NCBI RefSeq assembly: GCF_050589685.1
Contig: NZ_JBNGOS010000007.1
Span: 124,001-188,000, forward strand
Length of the DNA stretch: 64,000 nucleotides
Direction of reading: 5' to 3'
From: Saccharicrinis sp050589685
Lineage (GTDB): Bacteria; Bacteroidota; Bacteroidia; Bacteroidales; Marinilabiliaceae
Made by a program: the position numbers and the translations under genes. Numbering within the stretch: position 1 is the stretch's first letter; each line of letters opens with the position of its first letter. The notes beneath the pieces are model-generated. The model saw only the letters and a list, made by a program, of their open reading frames with translations, made no database searches and had not been told where the DNA came from. This document shows positions 43,670 through 52,637 of this stretch, piece by piece.

Positions 43670-44431
43670 TTATATGCCTAGTGCTTGTCCACCACCAATT
43701 TGAATAGTTTCAGCCGTAATGAAAGAAGCATCATCGCTTGCTAAGAAGGATACAACTGAAGCAACTTCTTCCGGTTTACCTATTCTTCCTAACAAAATAT
43801 TATTTTTCCACGAAGCAAACACTTCAGGCTTCGTTGATTTTATTTGCGCATGGAACGGCGTATCAATAGTACCCGGAGATACTGCGTTTACCCTGATTCC
43901 GTATTCAGCTAAATCCTTTGCCAATGCTCTTGTTATTGCATGAACACCGGCTTTTGATGTTCCGTAAACACCAGCTCCGGGGCCACCCGCATTCCATCCG
44001 GCATTTGAGGTATAATTGATGATTGAAGCATTTTCCCCTTTTTTAAGGAAAGGAATAGCCGCCCTTGAAGCAAAAAATACTGAATCAAGGTTCAACGCCA
44101 TTACAAACCTGTAGAATTCGGTGGTCATTTCTTCAAACCTGGATCTTCCTCCTAATCCACCTGCATTGTTTACCAATAGATCAATTTTACCATATTTTTT
44201 ACCGATTGCATTGATATTAGAAGTCACTTCTTCTTCTTTGGTAACGTCGAAGCCATAGTACTCCGCCGTAATTCCTTCAGCGGCAAGCTCTTCTACCCTT
44301 TTAGCTCCTTGTTCATCTTCAATACCGTTTAAAACCACGGTATATCCGTCTTTACCTAATCTTTTGCACACTTCAAATCCGATACCTCCGGTTGCTCCTG
44401 TTATTACGGCTACTTTACCTTTTTTTTCCAT
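43670..44431 (-). CDS. DEH reductase (SDR)
   Basis: A 253-residue short-chain dehydrogenase: TGATGGIG (11-18), NNAGG (88-92), Ser142, Tyr156 and Lys160 (YGTSK), ending IQIGGGQALGI. Its position in an MFS-KdgF series is that of the alginate DEH reductases, which reduce 4-deoxy-L-erythro-5-hexoseulose uronate to KDG with NAD(P)H. The start is ATG 44431 (MEKKGKVAVITGA); the frame is open to 44488 but the extension has no SDR-like content. It lies 183 bases after the MFS gene. Confidence 0.85.
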   Translation of the reverse strand: MEKKGKVAVITGATGGIGFEVCKRLGKDGYTVVLNGIEDEQGAKRVEELAAEGITAEYYGFDVTKEEEVTSNINAIGKKYGKIDLLVNNAGGLGGRSRFEEMTTEFYRFVMALNLDSVFFASRAAIPFLKKGENASIINYTSNAGWNAGGPGAGVYGTSKAGVHAITRALAKDLAEYGIRVNAVSPGTIDTPFHAQIKSTKPEVFASWKNNILLGRIGKPEEVASVVSFLASDDASFITAETIQIGGGQALGI

Positions 44432-44614
44432 TTTATTTAATTTTAAGTTTGTAATTGTTATTATGCAAATTGATGATAAACTCAACACCTGCCGGCAGAA
44501 TTACTACCAATAATGACTTACCGGCAGGTAGTTGAGAAACACATCAAACGTTTTTATTTTCAGCTGTTAATTATTGGTTATCATACCTTTAGATTTTAAA
44601 ATCCCTCAATCCGG

Positions 44615-45910
44615 CTATTCCTCAACACTTTCTACCGATTGAATTTTGCGGGCAAAGAAATAGATGGCTCCAATTCCCAGCGGCACAAATGCCGCAATTC
44701 CAATAAATATTGGTGTATAAGAAATTTCTGCAATCATAGGTACCAGAAAGTTCATCACGATTACCGAGAATACGCCAACCATTCCGCCTAACCCAGCTAA
44801 AGAACCCACTGATTTTCCACTAAAGAAATCGCTTGGTAAAGTCTGTACATTTCCGATGGCAAACTGAAACCCAAATAGTACCATGAAAACAATCAGTACA
44901 AAAGCCAAAGCTGATTTAGCAAATAATACCGTTGCAACCAGTCCAAGGAACATGATCAGTCCTCCGATAAATATCGTAGTTTTACGCCCTTTATTTATGT
45001 TGCCTGTTTTCGATATTATTTGTCCGGAAACCCAACCTCCTGCAATACTACCTAAAGCTGCTCCAACATAAGGAACCCATGCAAACATACCTACCTGTTT
45101 CACATCGAATCCGTATACATCAAACAGATATATGGGCATCCAACCAACAAATAACCACCATATGGGTTCCAGGAAGAATCGTCCTACAACTATTGACCAA
45201 GACTCGCGGAAACTCAGGATTTCCATTAAACTTTTTCCTTTAATACCTTCGGTATCCTTTTGATCTGCTGCACTTTGACCTTCAAGAATATAAGTTCTTT
45301 CCTCGTCCGTCATCCAGGGATGTTTCTTAGGCCCGGCCTTATTGATTATTAACCATGGAATAATCCATAGAATACCAAAAGTACCCACAACCATAAACGT
45401 GGTTCTCCATCCAAACGCCACGAATAACATGGCAATAAACGGCGGAGCAATAACGGACCCGATAGAGGCACCTGCATTAAACAATCCCTGCGCAATGGCA
45501 CGTTCCTTAATCGGGAACCACTCTGCGTTACTCTTAACCGCACCCGGCCAGTTACCCGCTTCAGAAAAACCAAGCAAACTACGGAAGATACTAATAGATA
45601 AAAAACCACGAACTGTAGAATGCAAGAATGAAGAAAGACCCCAGACACCTATGGACAATACATATCCAATTCGGGTACCTACTTTGTCAAATATTTTGCC
45701 GGTAAATAACTGTCCAAGGGCATAAAACACCATGAAAATGTTTAAGATATTTCCATAATCATCTTTGGTTAAACCTAAAGCCTGCGAAATAGAACCATCC
45801 ACATTTTCATTCCCCCACATAATTGAGAGGGCACTTCTGTCGATATAATTAATTACGGTGGCCAAAAAGATTAAGCCAATTATCCACCATCGAAAACCTT
45901 TAATTTTCAT
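44615..45910 (-). CDS. MFS transporter, hexuronate/DEH type
   Basis: A 431-residue 12-helix major facilitator of the anion:cation symporter branch (ExuT-like): MKIKGFRWWIIGLIFLATVINYIDRSALSIM carries the branch signature NYIDRSALS, and GFSEAGNWPGAVKSNAEWFP the second-helix motif. The likely cargo is DEH or another unsaturated monouronate released by PL17 in the periplasm. The start at ATG 45910 fits the family; the open frame reaches 45940. It follows kdgF by 107 bases that contain an inverted repeat. Confidence 0.87.
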   Translation of the reverse strand: MKIKGFRWWIIGLIFLATVINYIDRSALSIMWGNENVDGSISQALGLTKDDYGNILNIFMVFYALGQLFTGKIFDKVGTRIGYVLSIGVWGLSSFLHSTVRGFLSISIFRSLLGFSEAGNWPGAVKSNAEWFPIKERAIAQGLFNAGASIGSVIAPPFIAMLFVAFGWRTTFMVVGTFGILWIIPWLIINKAGPKKHPWMTDEERTYILEGQSAADQKDTEGIKGKSLMEILSFRESWSIVVGRFFLEPIWWLFVGWMPIYLFDVYGFDVKQVGMFAWVPYVGAALGSIAGGWVSGQIISKTGNINKGRKTTIFIGGLIMFLGLVATVLFAKSALAFVLIVFMVLFGFQFAIGNVQTLPSDFFSGKSVGSLAGLGGMVGVFSVIVMNFLVPMIAEISYTPIFIGIAAFVPLGIGAIYFFARKIQSVESVEE

Positions 45911-45938
45911 ATTTTTTACAGTATTAAGATTAAAGTAC

Positions 45939-45994
45939 AAAGTATAAAGACTTGAGCATGAGAAAACATTTCAGATGAATGATCTTTATACTTT
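45939..45994. repeat. 12-bp inverted repeat between kdgF and MFS genes
   Basis: AAAGTATAAAGA (45939-45950) is the reverse complement of TCTTTATACTTT (45983-45994). It resembles in style the TTGATAC repeats at 25111-25187: an arm of 10-12 bp with nearly repeated words, placed inside a gene series. Confidence 0.5.
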
Positions 45995-46017
45995 TGTCTT
46001 TTTACTTATGACTAATT

Positions 46018-46389
46018 TTATTTTTTTCCAAAGTACGACACCCCACTACCATCCAGGAAGTCTTCGCGAACAGGGGCAAAAACGTCGATCAGGATACCCG
46101 GTTCAAGGCACAAAGCTCCGTGAATTAAATTAGGCTCGATATACACTCCGTCGCCACCTTCTACAATCTTTTTTTCCCCGTCGATGTTGAACTCAAACTT
46201 ACCACTTGCACAATACGTGGCTTGGGTGTGAAAATGTTGATGCGGAGTTCCTTCTGCACCTTTTTCAAATTTTACCTGAACCATCATAATTTGATTGTCC
46301 CATCCTAAAAACTTGCGGCTTACACCTCCGCCAAGTTCTTCCCACTCCATATTGGCAGTGGAAATAAATTTTTCGCTTGATCGTTTCAT
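46018..46389 (-). CDS. kdgF: KdgF, unsaturated uronate linearising cupin
   Basis: A 123-residue single cupin. TPHQHFHTQATY (48-59) and LIHGALC (88-94) supply His50, His52, Gln56 and His90 as the expected metal ligands. KdgF converts 4,5-unsaturated monouronates from alginate or pectin to the linear 5-keto form (DEH or DKI). The family's usual length and its company of PL17, MFS and SDR genes leave little doubt. It is 95 bases downstream of PL17 on the same strand. Confidence 0.93.
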   Translation of the reverse strand: MKRSSEKFISTANMEWEELGGGVSRKFLGWDNQIMMVQVKFEKGAEGTPHQHFHTQATYCASGKFEFNIDGEKKIVEGGDGVYIEPNLIHGALCLEPGILIDVFAPVREDFLDGSGVSYFGKK

Positions 46390-46484
46390 AATATTCTAAT
46401 TAGCACCAAGTAGAAAATGTTAAGATATCAGACCAACAGGTCATCTTGCCTTCTACCTGATTTTTTGTTTATAATAGATTTACA

Positions 46485-48710
46485 TTAATTTTTAAACAGA
46501 TGAAAAGGACCCTTCCAGGTATATTGTTTGCCCGCAATATTAGTTGAATGCTCCTCGGAAGGGTCGCTTTTTGCATTGGCAATGGCCAATATTATGGTAC
46601 TTGTTTTAACTGTTTTTATCTCTACAATTGTGTAATCTTTATTATTTATCAAAGTCTTCACACCGTTTACCATTCCCACATGGTCTTCAACCAGTTCTGT
46701 TTCGAAATTTTTATTGCCATGTACCTCAATGGTGTTTACAAAACAAGTTGAAGCCTGATGGTTACGACGGAACAAAAAACCTGCTTCGTTACGCAACGAG
46801 AAATCCGGATCGTTGGCTCCAATCCGCGTAAAGAATATTTCATCGTTTGGCGCAGCTTCGCTGGTCAGAGTATAAAAGCGGCCATCATGGATCCAAACCG
46901 TTTGGCTGATATCTGCTGATGGTTTTCCTTTTGCTTCTTTCCACAGGTGTTGGTAACCAAAGTCGCTTCCCATCGTTTCCATTTGTGATGTGAATCTCTC
47001 ATAATCGGTATTGGTGTATAGCAACTGACCTTTGTAATAAAAGGGCAGGTCAAAGGTATGTTTCTTATCATCCTCAATCCTGAATATATCAACGATTAGA
47101 GGGGATGTAAAGGTTTCGCTATCCTTGATAAGAGCTATCGTCCTTTGCGCTTTAGCTGTTCCGTAGGCGTGGTTTTCCTTGGCACTCATAATGGCAATTT
47201 CTTTGTTCTCAACATTGAAAAACCATCTTTCTGCCGATGTTTTCTCTGCCTCCTTAATCTCGTTATTGAACTGTGTTTTTTTGTCCATTACCACTGTATT
47301 GTGTGCCACCGTTTGTTTAGCCCAGGTGGTGTTTTCAGGTAGATATCGTCCACCGTTTTTATATTCCACATTTACATACCTGGCTGCACCATAATCAGAG
47401 AGAATCTCGTTTCCGTTTTCGTACATCATCATGCCTAAACGGTCGAAGTGTCCGTGTCCCATCCCTTGCGAAGCATATTTCATGGTAACACAAATAGCGT
47501 CTTTATGGGGGTTTCCCCTGAGAATCCCGACAGCTCCCTGTTTACCTTCAGCTCCATCCCTCAGCTCCATCGACAACCACTTAAAAGGTTTGGCTTCGCC
47601 TTTGGCAATATCCCTGGCCACCTGCAAACCAGCCTGGCTTATGACCACTTTGCCTTGCTCTTGCGCAATACTCAACAGCTCTTTTGATTCGGGGAAAGCC
47701 TGATAAACAATGTCAACCGCATTTATTAATTCCGGTGCCTTATAATTCATGTATTTTAGAGCATCATTAAAAGGAAAGAATTTCCCATCAGTATTGGTCA
47801 TTTGAAGGGTTGCCAAAACAGCCTTTTTTAGAATCTGCTCTCGATATTCAAATATTTTATAATCCGGGTTGTTGTTGTCAATAGCCTGGGCGAACAACAT
47901 ATAAGGCAACAGTGCATAACGCTGGTAATAGGGACCTTCCATGTAATATCCATCTGGAGAAAACAGCAGATCTACCTGGGCATAAAACCCTTTAGGCTTG
48001 TCCTTATGCTCTTCTGTATCAACACCAAACAAAGCCCTTTTCACAAACTCATCGTTGTTCATGGCATAACCTGCCATACCAACGGCAGCACAAGCCCAAA
48101 CGGCATGATTATGTATACGGTTAAAAACAAAAGCGGACTCTACGGATAAGAAATTGGCATAAGGAACCAACAAGTCCTCTTCTATCTTTTTTTTATCTTC
48201 CGCCGATAAATAACTTTTAATACAATCGAAGGCTTGCGAAGTATAAACCATCCAAACCGCATCGTTTAATTGCTGCCAAAAAATACGCCCAGGCGCATAA
48301 GACTTCTTAATGGGATGATCGCCCAAAGTTGGATACATCTCGGCATATTCCAACAGCATGTTTTTAGTAAACTCCGCATATCGCTCCTCTCCTGTTAGTT
48401 GCCAGATAATGCCTGCCCCGTACATGGTGATATAATTTTGTTTATGGCGGTTGTGGGTGTATCCTCCAGCCGGGTCTTTGGGTATCGGAACATGAATCCC
48501 ATTTGCCATATCCGCATCGGTTTCGGCAACCAAAGCCTCAAAGGACTTATCCAATAACGGAAGTTTACCTAATTCATTTCTGATATCGTTTACCCCTTGG
48601 TTAGTCAGAATTACGTTGGGGCTGTTTTCTTCCGATTGGTGCGGAACGCATAGTGTTAATATTATACCCAAGGTGATGATTCCGGCGATATTAAATCTTT
48701 TCTGTTTCAT
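46485..48710 (-). CDS. Exo-acting oligoalginate lyase PL17
   Basis: A 741-residue heparinase II/III-like enzyme releasing unsaturated monouronate from oligoalginate. Asn201-His202 (NRIHNHAVWACA) and the tyrosines of DGYYMEGPYYQRY (253-265) match the catalytic Asn-His and Tyr of PL17 exolyases such as Alg17C; the C-terminal half is the beta-sheet domain with GMGHGHFDRLGMMMYENG (metal-binding His/Asp). An N-terminal signal is present, with a possible lipobox LTLC (Cys21). Start chosen at ATG 48710. Periplasmic action on imported oligomers fits the pathway. Confidence 0.93.
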   Translation of the reverse strand: MKQKRFNIAGIITLGIILTLCVPHQSEENSPNVILTNQGVNDIRNELGKLPLLDKSFEALVAETDADMANGIHVPIPKDPAGGYTHNRHKQNYITMYGAGIIWQLTGEERYAEFTKNMLLEYAEMYPTLGDHPIKKSYAPGRIFWQQLNDAVWMVYTSQAFDCIKSYLSAEDKKKIEEDLLVPYANFLSVESAFVFNRIHNHAVWACAAVGMAGYAMNNDEFVKRALFGVDTEEHKDKPKGFYAQVDLLFSPDGYYMEGPYYQRYALLPYMLFAQAIDNNNPDYKIFEYREQILKKAVLATLQMTNTDGKFFPFNDALKYMNYKAPELINAVDIVYQAFPESKELLSIAQEQGKVVISQAGLQVARDIAKGEAKPFKWLSMELRDGAEGKQGAVGILRGNPHKDAICVTMKYASQGMGHGHFDRLGMMMYENGNEILSDYGAARYVNVEYKNGGRYLPENTTWAKQTVAHNTVVMDKKTQFNNEIKEAEKTSAERWFFNVENKEIAIMSAKENHAYGTAKAQRTIALIKDSETFTSPLIVDIFRIEDDKKHTFDLPFYYKGQLLYTNTDYERFTSQMETMGSDFGYQHLWKEAKGKPSADISQTVWIHDGRFYTLTSEAAPNDEIFFTRIGANDPDFSLRNEAGFLFRRNHQASTCFVNTIEVHGNKNFETELVEDHVGMVNGVKTLINNKDYTIVEIKTVKTSTIILAIANAKSDPSEEHSTNIAGKQYTWKGPFHLFKN

Positions 48711-49079
48711 TAAAGAACTAATTTTAATATGGATGATCAATAGAAATTGCCTTGCAATTCTATTTTAGTTTAACCGCATTTTTTTTGCGAATTACACGAA
48801 TTTGTTTTTAATCCCGGAGGTTACCCCAGGCTAGTCTGGTATCTACCGAAGTAATTTCGGAACTACCTTTTCCGCAAAATTGCGGAAGGCTCTTTGGGAG
48901 TTAAAACGATTATCCCAAACTTGTCATTAGTCTTCATTTCAATGCCAATTCGATGATCAAAATCTAAACATTACTTATAATACAGCAATGTGAAATTTTC
49001 TATCTCCATAGCAATCGGGACGGCTGATGCCTATTGTCATTAAGAATTTTTTAACTTCCTAATGACAGATCCCGGATTA
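48711..49079. other. Hairpin-rich spacer between PL6 and PL17
   Basis: No gene in 369 bases. It contains GCGAATTACACGAATT (48787-48802), the motif of the element at 19203; hairpins CCGAA/TTCGG (48846-48860) and TTCCGCAA/TTGCGGAA (48870-48887); and, near the PL6 stop, GTCATTA/TAATGAC around 49036-49066 with TAATGACAGATC (49060-49071) shared with 34532. The last one may end the PL6 transcript. Confidence 0.5.
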
Positions 49080-51326
49080 TCATTTTAACGCTTTACCGTT
49101 AACGCTTACATTGCTGGCGTTAAAGGATTTGTTATTGTATTTGATTCCATTTGAATCTGTAATTTCTATATGGCTTAAGTTGGTAATGGGTTCTCCATTA
49201 CTCATGTATAAATCCAGGTAGTTACAATTGTCCATTTTTAAGTTGGAGATAGTATTCACCTGAACGCCATGGGTATAAATAGCTGAACCTGTTTTGTTTC
49301 TCTTTCCGTTCCCTACATTGGCAAGAGTACATGTTTCCAATTTTAAGGACGGGCCAAAGGTGCTTTCGTCAGTCCCCCCCCTATATAGGTTTATTACTGC
49401 CCCTTGAACATCTTTAAATTCCGAGTTTTCGATCACCACGTATTCCGCATTATAAATACCCAGATCATCTGTTTCTTTGTTTAACAACATGATGTTTCCT
49501 GTGATATTGCTAAAAAAACAATTACGAATCACAATAGAGTCGGCCATAGTGTTCTTATACACTTTTAAAAAATCGAACGAATGGTTTACATCCAAATCAG
49601 TGACCTTGCAGTCTTCCATTAAAAACTTGTAGTTGCAATTCATGGAATAATGACTGGTACTTACGATGCTGTTTCCTGCATAATCCGGTGATTCTGCACC
49701 ATTTATTTCAATTCCCTTCAGTTTTAAGCCACCGCCGTTGGCAATCATAAACATCTCCGCTTTGCTTGATTTTATGATTGGCTTAATATCCTGACTCGCA
49801 CTTTTAATGGAAACGGGATGCCCCAACTCCATGCTCTTATCCATAACATAGTCGCCCGATTCGACCAAACTTAATATATCGCCGGCTTGACTTGAAGCAA
49901 TAGCATTGAACAAAGTATTCAGCCCAGCTTTAACCTCTATTACTCTTCCTGTATCAAATTGCAGCTCCCCTTTTTCTTTTGCATACCAGTTAACCCCGGT
50001 ATTTTCGGTTGTTGCGGCTGGTTTTGCTAAGGTGCAACCGACCCCTTTATCCGTTTGGGGCATTTTATACCCAAATTCATTCGCCACAACCTCCAATTTG
50101 GTCGGCGTCATTTTGTTTTCAATATTATTAAGATTATCGCCTATGAGGTTGTTTTTAAACTCAATACCAGCAACATCGTCGTATACGGTAAATACATTAT
50201 CCTTTTTATCATGATAGAAAACATTGTTTTCGATAATCGAGTTAATTGGTATGGCGGTTCGCTCTTCGTCGCTTCCTGCACATAATTGAATATGGTCGCA
50301 ATTTACAAATGTGTTGTTGGCGAACACACCTCCATCTACCTGATGGTAACGGTTAATAGCCGAATTAGGTACGCCGTTCATAATAACCAACGCCCCTCTG
50401 AATCGATATCCTTTTAAATCGCTGAAATAGTTGTTAACAGCTTTATTTCTTTTGTTGATGATCCTGATTCCGCCCGTATAATCTTTTTCATTTCCGAGGA
50501 AAAAATTCCCTTGTGCAACATTATCGTTCCCGTGACGATAAGTCAAAGTTCCCCTGCACTCGTAAAAAGTGTTATCGATAAATTGGTTGCCACACGATTT
50601 GTTTGAGATGATTTCGTGCTCACCGTCGCAACTTTCGAAGTAATTACTATCTACTTGAGATGTACAAGTGGAAAGGGAGTAATGAGATGTGCCCAAACGA
50701 AGTGTTTCACCGCCATTGGCACCTAAATTTTGCCTATAACCAAAATAGTTATGGTCAATTCTGTGGTTATTCTCCCGGCAATCCTCATCAACCATCCTAA
50801 CGGCCATGGTTACCCCTTTGTTTCTTTTATCTACCAGGTGACAATGGTCAACCCGGTTGTTTTTACCGTATAACGAAATCCAATAGGTCGACTCCATTCT
50901 CTCTGCCGGGTTAAAGTTATCCACCACACACTCGGTCACACGGCAATGGTTGGCATACACGCCCTTTTTCTTTTTAAATGAAATGACTTCGCTAGTTGGC
51001 GTATATCCATTGGTAAAAACCAATCCTTCAACAATTAAATGTTCTCCACTAATACTGATGCGAGATTGACCTTCGAGGGTTACTTTACCTTTGTCCTCAA
51101 CAGTTAGTTTGATGGGGTTTCCAGCAGTTCCTTTTGCATCAAACTTAAGTTCCGCATTGTTCCAAACCCCGTTGGCCAGCACAATTACGTTCCCCGGAAC
51201 TGCGTTTTTAACGGCATTTTCAAACTCTTCAACTGTTTTAACAATGTTTCCTTTGGATTGTTGGCAACCCTGCAATGCCAATATTGCAAAGGAAAAAATA
51301 AGATAAGTTAAAAATTTTGTTTTCAT
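49080..51326 (-). CDS. Alginate lyase PL6 (two-domain), second copy, lipoprotein
   Basis: A 748-residue lipoprotein (LALQGC, Cys21), paralogue of the 36913 gene with the same two beta-helix domains. DGEHEIISNK (234-243) and YRHGN (263-267) conserve Glu236, Glu238, Lys243 and Arg264, the calcium-binding and catalytic residues. ATG 51326 is chosen since the signal begins there; an earlier ATG at 51344 is possible. It follows the Nramp-like gene by 36 bases, so lyase, transporter and heparinase-type enzyme form one transcript. Confidence 0.93.
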   Translation of the reverse strand: MKTKFLTYLIFSFAILALQGCQQSKGNIVKTVEEFENAVKNAVPGNVIVLANGVWNNAELKFDAKGTAGNPIKLTVEDKGKVTLEGQSRISISGEHLIVEGLVFTNGYTPTSEVISFKKKKGVYANHCRVTECVVDNFNPAERMESTYWISLYGKNNRVDHCHLVDKRNKGVTMAVRMVDEDCRENNHRIDHNYFGYRQNLGANGGETLRLGTSHYSLSTCTSQVDSNYFESCDGEHEIISNKSCGNQFIDNTFYECRGTLTYRHGNDNVAQGNFFLGNEKDYTGGIRIINKRNKAVNNYFSDLKGYRFRGALVIMNGVPNSAINRYHQVDGGVFANNTFVNCDHIQLCAGSDEERTAIPINSIIENNVFYHDKKDNVFTVYDDVAGIEFKNNLIGDNLNNIENKMTPTKLEVVANEFGYKMPQTDKGVGCTLAKPAATTENTGVNWYAKEKGELQFDTGRVIEVKAGLNTLFNAIASSQAGDILSLVESGDYVMDKSMELGHPVSIKSASQDIKPIIKSSKAEMFMIANGGGLKLKGIEINGAESPDYAGNSIVSTSHYSMNCNYKFLMEDCKVTDLDVNHSFDFLKVYKNTMADSIVIRNCFFSNITGNIMLLNKETDDLGIYNAEYVVIENSEFKDVQGAVINLYRGGTDESTFGPSLKLETCTLANVGNGKRNKTGSAIYTHGVQVNTISNLKMDNCNYLDLYMSNGEPITNLSHIEITDSNGIKYNNKSFNASNVSVNGKALK

Positions 51327-51362
51327 TTTTATTGAATAGGTCATATTATCTTATCTGTTAAT

Positions 51363-52637
51363 TCAAAAATAATTCATCACAGCCATTATACCATTATATG
51401 ATATAACAAGTGAAAAAATAAGCGCCAATACCAGGCCTATGTTTATAAATACACTAATCCTATGGTTGCCCATGCGTTTTTTATTGTTGGCAAGAACTAT
51501 GATTCCAATGATTACAAGCGGCAAAACAAACACATTAAAAACCTGCGTAAGTATCTGTGCCTGAATAGGATTTTTCCCTAAAATCGGAACTAGTAACGCA
51601 ACCAATGCTGCTATGGCTGTCACAATCTTGAATTGTTTGGAATCGGTATCCAATTTTCCTTCCTGGTAATCAGCCAGTAGCAAAGGGGCAATCATCAGGC
51701 ATGGGAATATAGAGGACAGCCCGGCACTTAATGTTCCAAAAACAAAAATGGTCAGCGCAAATCGTCCGGCAATTGGTTCCAGTGTGTTCACCATGTCAAG
51801 CACTTTGGTAACCACTTTCCCCTCATGGTAAAGAGCTCCACTAGCTACTGCCATTATAGAGCTGCTAATTAGAAAAACCAGGATTGCGGCTGTGATCGAA
51901 TCGTTTTTCTGCTTTTTTAAGTCTTTGATTGTCCAGCCTTTTCCGAGAACAAAAAGCGGTCTTGAAAGAAAAGTGGCTGCTGCCATAGTGGTACCAACAA
52001 AGGCAGCGGTTAACATTTGACCTCCTTTAACATCCGGAATTGACGGGATCAATCCACTAATGATTTCTTTGGGTTGTGGAAATACGAAAAACAGCGATGC
52101 TATAAATGAAACCCCCATTATCGTTACAAAAATCACCAGTACCTTTTCGAAAAACGTGTATTTACCCACCATTAGCAGCCCGTAAAATGTAACGATAATT
52201 ACAATGGCGATAACCAGTACAAATTGATATTCCGAATTACTGATCGAAGGATAATAAATCGCAATAATTTCGTAAATCATGTTCGCAGATATGCCCAATA
52301 TCCCTGTGAGTGAGTTCCATTGCCCGAAAGAAATTCCAACAACAATCAATATCGCAATTACTTTTCCGGCCTTCAGGTGGTTTTTAAATCCAAACAAAGC
52401 GGTTTCTCCGGTTACCAGGGTATATTTTCCATACGTATAAATTAAGATACCAGAGAAAATACAACTTAGCAACAACACCCAAAGCAGTTGCATACCGAAT
52501 GTACTACCGGCAACTATCATAGATGTTACACTGCCCGTTCCAATGGTGTAACCGATAGCAAAAATTCCGGGTCCAAATGATAGGACAATAGCTAATAGCT
52601 TCTTAAAAAAGTTTTTGTTTGAGGTAGTGCTATGCAT
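51363..52637 (-). CDS. Nramp-fold transporter lacking the metal-binding motifs
   Basis: A 424-residue protein with about eleven membrane helices that aligns with Nramp transporters: GPGIFAIGYTIGTGSVTS then AGSTFGMQLLWVLLLS in helix 1, and AAFVGTTMAAATFLSR in helix 6. Where Nramp proteins have DPGN and MPH, the metal ligands, this protein has IGTGS and MAAA, so manganese or iron transport is not expected. Its ATG overlaps the TAA of the heparinase-type gene by one base (52637), and PL6 follows. This argues for a role in alginate or uronate handling; the cargo is unknown. Confidence 0.75.
   Translation of the reverse strand: MHSTTSNKNFFKKLLAIVLSFGPGIFAIGYTIGTGSVTSMIVAGSTFGMQLLWVLLLSCIFSGILIYTYGKYTLVTGETALFGFKNHLKAGKVIAILIVVGISFGQWNSLTGILGISANMIYEIIAIYYPSISNSEYQFVLVIAIVIIVTFYGLLMVGKYTFFEKVLVIFVTIMGVSFIASLFFVFPQPKEIISGLIPSIPDVKGGQMLTAAFVGTTMAAATFLSRPLFVLGKGWTIKDLKKQKNDSITAAILVFLISSSIMAVASGALYHEGKVVTKVLDMVNTLEPIAGRFALTIFVFGTLSAGLSSIFPCLMIAPLLLADYQEGKLDTDSKQFKIVTAIAALVALLVPILGKNPIQAQILTQVFNVFVLPLVIIGIIVLANNKKRMGNHRISVFINIGLVLALIFSLVISYNGIMAVMNYF

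Noticed and set aside
45342..45725. 127-codon plus-strand frame over the MFS gene
   Set aside because: Shadow of the transporter; no independent signal.
51363..52637. Manganese or iron transporter by family name
   Set aside because: Both ligand motifs of Nramp helices 1 and 6 are missing.
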